Part shown: piece after piece, positions 11,201-21,159 of the stretch | Numbering within the stretch: the first letter of the stretch is position 1 | How the letters are laid out: each line of letters starts with the position of its first letter | Assembly: GCA_025331445.1 (NCBI GenBank) | Contig: JAIWNE010000219.1 | Location: forward strand, 1-29,453 | Length of the DNA: 29,453 nt | Direction: 5' to 3' | Source: Blakeslea trispora | Lineage: Eukaryota; Mucoromycota; Mucoromycetes; Mucorales; Choanephoraceae | Made by a program: the position numbers and the translations under genes | Notes under the pieces: generated by a model | What the model was told of the DNA's origin: nothing | Database searches by the model: none | What the model saw: only the letters and a program-made list of their open reading frames with translations

Positions 11201-12626
11201 ACAGTAGGCTTAGACTTATTACAAATAAAAACGAATACTTTATGTGATATGGCTCAAGCAGTGGTAAAGACAATGATGGCTTTATTGAGGTATGAAGGCC
11301 TAGTCTTGGCTAATAATATGGGCAATGATATTGGTGTCATTATCATTCATGAGTGGTAGATGTCTTAATACACAAATATCCTTGTAGAACAGAGCAGAGT
11401 GAGGTCTTGATGGTGTACAGACAGGATCGTCAGCAAAGATGGGGTACTTGTTGACTGATTGTATGGCATGGCAGACATCTTATTCAATTGGATTAGAACT
11501 CTCTGATGATGAATACAAAGGGAACACTTACCAACATATGGTCTGGATGCATCTTCATTCAACTTTCTTCTCTTTCTTGCAAAGCCTTGCAATCTGACAA
11601 AGGTGGTGTACATGTTCTATGATTGAAAGGCTAAAGAAAGAGAGAAAAAAAAAGAACAGGACTGATTGGATTATGCGATATTTATTGGTCCTTCTATTTT
11701 GGAGAGTTCGAAAGAAAGCATACGATTGTGTGATAGATAGTTTGACGGATGTTCTTTGACGTAAAGACTGTCAGCTATATACATATTCAAACAACAACAT
11801 CATCTAGCTTAAAGGAGTATATCATCATCATACTGCATACTATCTATGAAAGTGTTTCTATAACAGTCAAAGGATTTAGATACCTCTATTCTCTTGATAT
11901 GATGACATTGGTCTTACATCAATTGCCTATGCCTAATCTAATCCATTTGATTCAACGGCTCTCTGGTCTAACATCTTACAGGCCTGTTCTATATATCTTT
12001 ACTGAAGTTGAATAGTTTAGAAGAAAAGATGCTTTTCCTTGTCTTGGTTCATTTCAATCTATCAGTTAAAGTAAGAGCTTTGTCATCAAGTCTGACTAAA
12101 TAAGAAATTCTTTTGCTAATATTTTTTTTGGTTTCTTTCTTTCTTTCTTTGTTAGTTCTCAATAGCTTACTTTGTGTGATTGACTTTTTCTCTACTTGTG
12201 CCTTTACACACCATTAGCTTCCAATCAATGTATCAGCTTTGACCATCACTTTCTATTGATCTATTAAAAGCAGCCATTGTTTTGAACGATATCATTGTTT
12301 AAGAAATTCATGCAACAGCATTGGGTTCTGGTAGATAACTGATAGGACGTAATTCAGCTTCAAATAACCAAGCAATTCAGTATGACTACTTATACTGGAA
12401 CTCATTATGTTTACGATTAGAGTAAAATACACTGTACACATTAAATCAAAGCTTTTCTTTAACCTTGTGTGGTTAACAGTATTAATTAGTATTGATGTAA
12501 TTATCTCAAAACATATCTTTGTATAATAAAGTATAGTTTCCCTTTGCCCTTGAATTTGCTTGGCTCATTTAACTATAGACTTATTCAGGTACACAATTCA
12601 AAGCTAGATAGCCAAGTAATTAAACT
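8218..12626. other. 4.4-kb gene-poor block
   Basis: No open frame on either strand could be extended by splicing into a convincing protein, and no transposon domain is visible in the short frames. Small features: a GA-rich run near 10408-10430, a tRNA-like A-box/B-box pair near 10766-10833 (listed separately) and a TTTC microsatellite near 12136-12156. It may be decayed transposon sequence or long regulatory DNA. Confidence 0.4.
10766..10833 (-). ncRNA. tRNA-derived sequence (degenerate tRNA or SINE head)
   Basis: On the minus strand, TGGCGTCTAGTTAAGG (10811-10826) resembles a Pol III A-box and GATTCAAGTCC (10773-10783) matches 9 of 11 positions of the B-box consensus. Their starts are 43 nt apart, as in a normal tRNA. 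A TTGTGGT loop lies in the anticodon position, but its flanking stem pairs poorly, and I cannot form a good acceptor stem. A working tRNA is unlikely. A tRNA pseudogene or the 5' part of a SINE is more plausible. Confidence 0.33.
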
Positions 12627-13915
12627 TTATTGAATTCTTTGAGCATCTCTACTAATAGCTTGAACTTCTTGTATCTTCGCAGTCTTTGCGACTGTACGAA
12701 GTGCCTCTCTATGTTTTTCTGTTAGCATCTGATAATTTATAATGCTTTACAGTACTTACGGTGTCTCAATCAGTTGCTCTTTTAAGTCTCCTAGTCTCAC
12801 TTCTTCTTCTATTGGCAGTAAGCGCCTTTTTTCTGCTTCAAAGCAGATGACAAAGCTGTCAAAAGAAAAGTTTGACATCTAATATACGATTAACATAGAG
12901 CCATTTAACTATTTCTAAACTTACTCCATCCAACACATAGTAGCTCGCAAACTCTGGATAAAGCAACACAACGGCTGACACTCTCATTAAACGGAACATT
13001 CGTTCCCCCTTTTTCAATACCTTTCTAATTGGACCGCCTGTCAACGATTGAAGATAGCGCTTGATAACAATAGGACTACAAGGCTTCAGATGTTGCTCAA
13101 GTGCGAAAAAAAGGACGGCCAAATAGTAGGCATACAGGTTCTTTCGAACTCCCATAATTCTACTTTGGCTCTCTGCAATTGCAAAGTTCTTCATAATACT
13201 GTCTAGCATTATGGCAATGGTACCCTTGTAGGTGTCATTGAACTGCGTTTGATGGTACAGTTCTTTTAAGCTGTCGACACGAGTCAAAGCCCTTTTTATC
13301 TTTTCTGGCAAGGATAATTTCAGAACTAATAAGTCATTAGAGTGATGTTTTGATATAGACAGATTGAGGTTGATACTAACACTCATTGAACTGCAACTGA
13401 TACTCCATTGAAATGTTATCCCATGCTCGCAATGGAACGTTGAATGGCGGTACGATCAACGGCTGACTGTTTGACTCAGTAGTATCTTTGCTATCATTGC
13501 CTGATTGTTGATTATCTGACTGTTTTTCTTTAGCGGGTCTCTTGGCAGATCTGCCTTCACCACTTGCAGTTCGTTTTCTGCTTTTTATGATCATAGGATC
13601 AACTCTCTCTACAACTTCTACTGCTTCGTCTTCTCCTTCCGCTGCTTCTGTCTTATTGAAATGCATCCCTCTTTCGCTCAATACTTTTGTTCCATTTTTT
13701 TCAACTGAAAAAAAACAGAACTTGTCTACTGCTTCTACTGATACGCCTTTCTCTTGCAAAGCATCTGCCAAAGCATTCAAAGACATTACTGGGTCTCCTG
13801 AACAGGTAACGTATTAGGCATCTTCTATATAGAGCAAGCTCTATCACTTACTATCAATTGTGTTTTTGAATACTTCAACAAATGTGTTTTTAAGTTTGGT
13901 TTGAGCTTCTGACAT
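12627..13915 (-). CDS. unrecognised 360-aa protein with bipartite NLS-like region, five exons
   Basis: Exons 13852-13915, 13381-13797, 12925-13325, 12760-12878 and 12627-12708 join into 1083 nt (360 aa). Donors are GTAAGT three times and GTTAGT once. Introns are 54, 55, 46 and 51 nt. Two have strong branch sites (CTAATGAC and CTAAC) 12-14 nt before the acceptor, and these decided the frames. The N-terminus (MSEAQTKLKNTFVEV) and phase-1 first intron match the plan of the genes at 9 and 14824. Residues about 80-140 are acidic, then rich in Lys/Arg/Ser (KSRKR..AKRPAKEK), a likely bipartite nuclear signal. Residues about 150-300 look alpha-helical and hydrophobic. No catalytic motif is recognised. 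A nuclear or DNA-associated role is a guess from composition only. Confidence 0.62.
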
Positions 13916-14823
13916 TTTAACAGATATCAAGATGAAGAAAAGAGAAAAAAGTAACAAAATGTTGTTACCTGTTTAAATAAGATGCCCAATTTTACACTGA
14001 GTAATAAAAAATGCTTGTTATTCAAAAAGCATGGATCACTCAATCAAAATAAAATGACATTGCTTTTATTTCTACATTGTCTCTTCAACTCCGTTTAATT
14101 CACATCAACATGTCTCTTTATTGTTATACTGTCACGCCTCATAGTGTTGATCATTTACTAACTCTCAGGAACATTTAATTACCAATTAAAGCCTTTCATT
14201 CTTTATCTGGAAAACACTTCTCATCAGGATCTGATTCAAGAACCATGAATTTTTAATTATATGCCTCAGTCTTTTCAGAGAAAGAAGAAGTTTACGATGC
14301 TAACGTTAATAGCACGACGTTTTAACTTACATAGACAAAGCCAGTGAAAAAACTTATATTTGCGCGTCTTCTTTCTTCTCTCATCACAAACATTATGACT
14401 GACTTATATTAAATGTTAAGAGAGAGGTACATCTTAATCACCATCTTGTCCATAAACACGTCTGTTAACTAATTCGATGTATTCATGAGCAAAGTAGAAA
14501 AAGAAGTGATCATGGAACTACTTGGTAGGGTAAAAGCATCACCTTAAACTAGCTGTCAATCAATTCAAAATCTAAGCTGTATAGATATTGATAAAGACTC
14601 TCATGTCAGCAACCTTGCAATGAAAAAGGATTCTGATCGTCTTTACAGTAAATCAGTAATGAAAACATTGACTCTTAGTAAACCAAATACAAAGGGCTTT
14701 GGCTAACTTTTTTTTAATCAGTCAGTATAAATAACATGACTCAGTATCTTTGTCTATAATCTGAATACTTGTCACTCAGACATGCTGCTTACAAAAAAAC
14801 GTCCTTTAGTGGATTGTTTTATT
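13916..14823. other. intergenic, nothing recognised
   Basis: 908 nt of AT-rich sequence between two minus-strand genes. No open frame that splices well, no RNA gene and no clear repeat. It holds the upstream region of the 12627-13915 gene. Confidence 0.5.
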
Positions 14824-15279
14824 TTATATTCCTAAGCGAGCCACCTCTTCTATAAAGTCATCATCCTGGAAATGTTCGTCTTCTTCTTCTCCTTCAGTCA
14901 GTTCATCTTGTGCTTCCTCTTCTTTTTCTTCTTCTATTTCAGCAACATCGGGAGCAAAGGTAACCCTTTTAACTACTTTAGACGTCTTACGCCTACTTGT
15001 TTCGCCTTGAAGTGGCTCTGGTAGTGCTGATGCTTGGCTTATTGAATAAGCACATACCGTTTGGTTTTTGAGCCAAAAGTTTTCATCTTGAAGGATTTTT
15101 ACTAAATGATCACAAGCTGAAAGACGTTATTAGTACTAGTAATCAATGTAGAGGTAAATGAAGTTACTTAGGCTTGATCCTCTAAAGTATCCTAATAAAT
15201 AACGATTGCATTTATTGATTATCTCAAGACGTCTCTCTTCTTCTATATCTCTTGTTGTATCGCTCTTTCTTTTTAACAT
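14824..15279 (-). CDS. unrecognised 134-aa protein with basic patch and acidic tail, two exons
   Basis: Exon 1 (15168-15279) starts MLKRKSDTTRDIEEERR and holds 37 codons. A 51-nt intron (GTAACT..CTTTCAG, phase 1) leads to exon 2 (14824-15116), which has no internal ATG and so is easily missed. The joined frame is 405 nt with no stop before TAA. After the intron comes a hydrophobic segment (LVKILQDENFWLKNQTV), then a basic patch (RRKTSKVVKR), then a strongly Glu/Asp-rich tail. The order short exon, phase-1 intron, hydrophobic segment, basic patch repeats that of the genes at 9 and 12627. Function unknown; the composition would suit a nuclear or nucleic-acid-associated protein. Confidence 0.55.
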
Positions 15280-18200
15280 GCTTTAAATAAAGTAAAAAGA
15301 GAAAAAAAGCAAAGAATTATAATCTAACATCACATATAATAAAGCCACTGCTTATTTAAGTTAAAAACTGATATAATGGTCAGTGTATTTAATTTAGTTA
15401 GGAAACGATAATAAGGTTAATACAATGATTGTTCCTGCTCTGAGTCTCTATAGTCTTCAGTGTATATATTATATTGGTTTCTCTATTGTATTGATGTTTT
15501 ATGAAGGTGTCTAAAGCATTTATGGTGACTAAAATTCGTTTTATTCAGTAACCCCTGCTTAAGCCCTGATTGTTTTCCATGCATTTACTGTAATTTAATC
15601 TAGCAACATTCGTATTTTTATATGAACTGTTCAGTTAATCATTGGACAATCACACTGTTACTTAATTCTTGATAAAATGATTGACATACTTAATTTGGAT
15701 GAGAGTATTCTAAAGACGAACTATACCTTACTTGTGTATTAAGGAATATTAATGGCTTGCTTGACTTTAGTCAATGACCTTTTCAGTAGGATGCGAAACG
15801 AATCGATTCCATAAATAAGCCCATCAGTGAATACCTTGATTGCTTTGCAATAGCTGCACTTAAAAAGTAAGGTGGCCACAAACACACATCTTTTGCAATT
15901 TTTTTTCTTTTTGAACAGTCATCTTGAAGTTACATGCGAGTTCATGAGCAACACAAACTGCGTGATCACTTGCCTCCAGCATAACCAAGAGTTAGAAACA
16001 GTAGAGGAATAAAGCAAACAGCATAGAAAGCCATTAAAAAAGAACAACTAAAATAAAGACGAGACGCGATCTTTTACACATGCACTCTGTCATGAGTCTG
16101 TTAGTTGCGATTAGGTACCTCATGAGTTCAGTCATCTGTGAGAGTAACGTTGAGCAGTCAGTAGTGGATAAAATAATTATTGCTTGATGAATTAGTCAGG
16201 CTATATTAGTTTGAAGGAGGTGTTCATTTGCCACGAAAGAGACTAAGTGATGACGCATGCTCATCTTAGATGTAGTCCACATGTAAGCATGAGCCAGGAC
16301 ATGTTGACTTATGACAGAAGGAAAAGCAGCTAGTATTGTCTTGACCATATTCAATCTAATTCTAAAGAGTGTTGATAACCTTCAAAAGCAATATTGGTAT
16401 GACTATACTAGTAACAGTTCTATGGAGAGCATCTTTTGGATTAAAGGTATAATTGCAACAAGTGAAAGCGCTTCATCACTTACAATAACTGTGTATCAAA
16501 AGAGCAAGGTTGTCGACGATGCTAGCCTACAGAAAAAGGCAAACTTAGTGGCAACTAAAGCAAGAGAGTAGTTATAGACAAGTCAAGCAAAAAATGGGGA
16601 CTTGATCAAACATTGGATTGATACGAAACAAAAGATTATATGAGCAAGTTTACGATGAGAGTAAAGTAGGTTATGTTTAGTGAATAAAAACATAGAGACC
16701 AACAACGAATAAAGACAAGAGACTTAATGCATGAGGTTTTGGTAACATGGACATCAAGTTAATTAAATAGTGTACATAAAGATTGTGATTAGACCGCAAT
16801 TAAAGAGATATGATCTTATGGCTGCTTTGGTTAATGCCTATAACTATAATAGAAATGTTGTAATTGATTTGATGAGTGGATGTACGAATTGGTGTGTTAA
16901 TGATACGTTAAACACTATATCATTTACTAATAGACAATCATATATACATGTATGAAGTGGATGAGAAGCAGTTGTACACAGGTAATCTATTGGATGACCC
17001 CAAGGAATAAGAAAAGAAGAAGAGACTCATTTACTAGAGTGTTGCGATTATAAAGGGATAGGAATGCAACTAATACAGGTATACAAAGTTGGTGCTTTTT
17101 ATAAATGATACTACTTATTGAACCAGCAACAATAAATATACTTACCATTTGCTGTATTGTCAATCATATAAAGAAAGTTAAAGAAAACGTGCTATTAAAG
17201 GATGATCTATTATAGCAAAACTTTGCATCGACTAAAATAAATATGCACTTCACTAAAAGGCTTAAACTTGAATTAGATTGGAAACAGAGAAAAACAAGAG
17301 ACTTGATACACTTCTGATGCATGTTACTGGCCAAGGCTGATATGATTGTTGGAAACGAGTTTCAAGTGTCTCTCTCTTTTCGTTACTATTTCTTTTCACT
17401 TTCATGAGCTGTTTATGTACTCCTTTTCCCTTTTATAATTTACTTTATTATAGGTTATCCATCATCATCTCATAAGCTTTTATACACTGTTTAGACTTAC
17501 AAAACAGTACTAAGCTAAACCAATTTATACTCTATCAACTCACACAGCAATGTTATAAATTTTTCTCATTGCTTGAAGATTTACTTATAGTCTTTAGTGA
17601 TTGTCATTCGTTTAAAGGATGATTAGAGTAGTAACTGTTCCTTTGCCATGTGCTCATGCGCTTTTGTGATGGTGATGAGCGATCTCAAGATCGACATTCA
17701 GTGACGATCTTGACTTTTTATAGAAGTCTTTTAAACTGTAAAGTAAAACGAGAGAGCGTTTTCATTCAACTTGATGGGCTTGGTATAAAGGTTTTTATTT
17801 GGGATTACCTAATATATAGCCTTTTCACAAATAGCATGACTGTACATGTCGTCAAAAAATGGTGAATCAAAAGATAGTCCACTTCAAACTGTTGTCAGTA
17901 AGTGTTTGTGATCTCAAATGATGTCTTGAGTAAGACGATGACTGAGATGTCGTGTTTATGTTAACTCAAGTCTAAAGAAGCCACAAAAAAAATTAAAACA
18001 AAACTTTTTTGTAAAGTTGTCGAATTAAATGTTTAACCTGCCAATCAAGTGTCACTGCTTTCATTGCAGGAGTAACAAACAGAATGCTTAAACTTACTAC
18101 AGTCAAAGACATCATGTATTAAGGTGTATGGTATTGGAACCTCAAGTCTTGAGGTACTATGAAGATGTTAATGTTTACCTATATACGCTCTAGTGCAATA

Positions 18201-18794
18201 AGCCATAAGAGATGGCCTGCTATTAATAATTGTCTGATGATAGGTAAGATTAGCTGTAACGAGTTTCAGCATTGTGTATGGAAGTGCAAGTCACTTTCTA
18301 TCATCAAATAAATAGCGTAAAATAAAGACATTTTCAAACTTATATAGAGAACGCATTCAATCTACTTTGATTATACGCTGCTTTTCTCATCAATGTCGAA
18401 AATCTACTTGAACGATAGACCAATATCATTCCCTATACTAAAGTCTCAGGTTATTCTGTCTAGCAATAGAAAGTATAAACCAAGTTTATGCAGGCTACTC
18501 ATTTACAATAACCTTAGCCATTAACACTATAAACAGATACAGATGATGCATCACTAATAAAACAACTGTCCTTAAATCTAACATACTATAAGCGTTGTTC
18601 AGTCATAAGAAGGTGACAATCCGATCTAACAACACTTCTAATGATACAAAAAAGAACCTCATTGCTAAACCAGCCAGACCTGTATAGACCACTTACTTGC
18701 ACTTTGCACATGTAAGCCTTTACAGGGCCACCTCTAATCAACATTTAAACAAACTTCACAGATCATACAAATTAGGAAAAAAAACTAGCTGAGC
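15280..18794. other. 3.5-kb gene-poor block
   Basis: Only short, compositionally ordinary open frames on both strands, and none extends through consensus splice sites. No transposase, reverse transcriptase or RNA gene motif was found. It separates the minus-strand gene series from the transposon-rich right part and could be decayed transposon DNA. Confidence 0.4.
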
Positions 18795-18880
18795 CTGGAA
18801 AAAATGGCGTATAGTTCAGATTGTGCGGGTCGAATATTTGTCCGACCCACACAATCTGAACTATAGGCCATTTTTTCCAG
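18795..18880. repeat. 38-bp inverted repeat hairpin (foldback or MITE-like)
   Basis: Arms 18795-18832 and 18843-18880 are inverted copies matching at 36 of 38 positions, with a 10-nt spacer. The outer ends are CTGGAAAAAATGG and CCATTTTTTCCAG. The inner part (GGGTCG/CGACCC) is more GC-rich than its surroundings. I found no clear target-site duplication and no second copy in the window. It could be two terminal inverted repeats joined end-to-end, a small foldback element, or a structured regulatory site for the MULE downstream. Confidence 0.85.
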
Positions 18881-19002
18881 AGAGTAGAAGTATTTTTTGC
18901 AAGGGAAATTTTCTAGGAATTTTTTTTACAATTAAAACATTAACAACAAACCAAAATTCGGACGATTTTTTGATATGATTTGAGACAACTTTTGACATTT
19001 AC

Positions 19003-19024
19003 CTGCCCTCTGGCCAGAGGGCAG
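19003..19024. repeat. 22-bp perfect palindrome
   Basis: The half-site CTGCCCTCTGG is followed directly by its exact reverse complement. It is GC-rich in AT-rich surroundings. On the minus strand its end forms GCAG followed by GTAAATG, a good 5' splice site at the end of a 60-codon open frame. It could be a protein-binding site or a relic of a transposon end. Confidence 0.8.
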
Positions 19025-19266
19025 ATAAATCCCCGTTAGACCTGATACGTTCTTGTTTGCCCTGATCTCTTGTTTCTAATATATCCATTAAATCGTCAAA
19101 TATGTGCTCAATTGAAATCTTGAAACTCTTCAAGTGATGTACAGATACGGCAACCTTAACGAGAGAATAGTGAACTATCATGACGTTTGGAACTTGTTGA
19201 TTAAGATATTATTTTTGAAATATATTTTGAGAGATTGTCTAATTACTTTTATTTGCTACATAATAG

Positions 19267-20736
19267 GTCAACGAGCGATTCTATCAATTGGATAGTGTTC
19301 CTTTCGTTTCTTTCAAGATGTGGTTACAAACCAAGCTTCCTGAAAGAAACTTTTTGATTTTCACCGCTGATCTTTGTACTTACAGCGGCAATGCCAATCT
19401 TTTTGGTCTCGGTTTCTCTTCTCCTTTGCAGCAGACAAAAATGAGAAACGCCATCTCTTTTTGTTTGGATGCAACCCATGATGTGTCCCAAGGTGTTGAT
19501 GTTATCATGTACACCTTGTTGATTCGTGATGAAGAGATTTGTCGTGGTTGGCCCGTTGGATACATGATGACTAACGATCATTCAGTAGCACCTATTGTAC
19601 AATGGCTTCAATTCTTGAAGTCATCCAATGTGTTGGTCGATCCCAAGCAATTCACCATCGATTGTTGCAAGGCCGAAGTTAGAGCTATCAGAACAACCTT
19701 CCCTGAAGCCAGCATTCAATACTGTGTTTTTCACGTCATGCAAGCTTGGGGTAGAAAAATAGACGTCGTTTGCAAAGCTCCCAGTGGTATTCCTGCTGAA
19801 AACAAACTTTTTCGAACAGCAATACGTCGTGCTCTTTCGCAGATAATTTACGAAAATGATTTGGATGTCTTTCATCAGAAAATTAACCAGTTTGTTGTAG
19901 ACTACGCCTCTCAAGTTGAGCTGATTGGCTATCTCAAGAAAAACTGGTTTTTTAAAGATATCATGAAGGTATGGAGTAGAGCCTACCACGAAAATCAGTT
20001 TTCGCATATGCTCACTAATAACTATATCGAATCGTGGCACAATCAATTGAAAACTGTGTTTCTTGGGAGAGCAAGAAACAGAAGATTAGACAAGCTTGTT
20101 TTTGTTCTGGTGGAAGAGGTCGAGTACTTTTTGCGTCAAGAATCTGATCGTATTCTTGGCAACAACGGTGCAATGACCAAGTACCAGAAGATGCAAAGGG
20201 TTAGAGAGATGGAGGCAGAGAAGTTGACTGCCGATGAAGTCTCAGCCATGATTAGTCGCTCTTTTGAACATTTTGAGGATAAATGCGGTGAGTGGCAAGT
20301 TTTGTCTTTTTCCGAGGAAGAAGTTGTGTATAGCGTTGTTGTCAATGACGATCTTCTTGTTGTTTCCTGCTCTTGTTTGGATTTCGAGCATCGTCGTAGA
20401 CCTTGCAAGCATATGTACTTGCTTGCTCGTTTTCTTTCATTGAAAGTATATCTTCCCTCCGCTTCTTTGCCTGCTGCCGAAGACAGTCTTCTTGCCAATG
20501 CGACTGACGAGGTTTAGCAAGAAACAATAGACGCAGTAAAGATCAAAGCTGAACGATGTGTACAGATTGAAAGAACTTTACATCACTTCAATACTGACTT
20601 GGGGAGGATGTCTAACTATGCAACAGACGCAGACATTAGCATCGTACTCAAGTCATACGAAAATGCACTTGCAGCCATACAGCAACTCAAAGATAAGTAT
20701 GCTAACAACCTTCGTACCTCAGATACACAACGTTAG
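19267..20736 (+). pseudogene. Mutator-like (MULE) transposase with SWIM finger, N-terminus missing, one in-frame stop
   Basis: The frame opens at 19267 right after a TAG that also looks like a splice acceptor. No upstream exon was found, so the N-terminal zinc finger is missing or unrecognised. Numbering from codon 19288, the DDE core is present: D61 (CLDATHD), D125 (TIDCCKAE) and E248 (NNYIESWHNQLK), plus H149 in CVFHVMQAW. A SWIM zinc finger follows (C361-x-C363-x9-C373-x-H375). The frame stops at TAG 20515-20517, but the same frame continues open for 73 codons of ordinary, helical-looking sequence to TAG 20734-20736, so the first stop is probably a mutation. In the family these enzymes cut and move Mutator-type elements in the nucleus. 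No terminal inverted repeat pair was identified. Confidence 0.85.
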
Positions 20737-20740
20737 ATTT

Positions 20741-20815
20741 TTTATTTTTTTACTTTATTTTTTACTTTGTTTTTTACTTTATTTTTTACTTTGTTTTTTA
20801 CTTTATTTTTTTTTA
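20741..20815 (+). repeat. T-rich microsatellite
   Basis: About five imperfect units alternating TTTTTTACTTTA and TTTTTTACTTTG start just after the second MULE stop codon. The array is low-complexity and non-coding. It probably marks the 3' flank of the MULE or its junction with the next element. Confidence 0.85.
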
Positions 20816-21159
20816 TTCATTTTCACCCTTTTTTTTTCAATTTCCTGGACTTGTTCCTCCAAAAATAAACACAAAATCTACCTTAAAAAAGCCACATTAG
20901 CGGAATTAGAAAGTAAATCTACCAGGAAATATAAACGTACTTAATCGTCCAAAGACATTGTTCCCGATCAATGGTTTCTAATCAATAAAAGTTTTCATTT
21001 GTCCTTGATCAAGGAACGAGTAATATGTTGCTCAACATATTCGATTTGTATTAAAGCAGACAGAATTTGAAGAGAGAAAAAGTATAAAAGAGTCAAAGAA
21101 AATAACACTCAAACGCCCATATATTCTTTATTCTAAATCCATCAATTACCTTATACAAA
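20816..21159 (+). promoter_or_regulatory. upstream region of the TNP2 transposase gene
   Basis: A TATA box (TATAAAAG, 21083-21090) lies 70 nt before the transposase ATG. Upstream are two palindromes close together: TCCTTGATCAAGGA (21002-21015, perfect) and a 9-bp inverted pair AATATGTTG/CAACATATT with a 2-nt centre (21022-21041). Their position suggests regulatory or transposase-binding sites. No CACTA-type left terminus was found here. Confidence 0.5.

Noticed and set aside
20737..21159. Left CACTA terminus for the TNP2 element
   Set aside because: Searched by eye for CACTACAG or the 11-bp subterminal motif; none found here or near the MULE.
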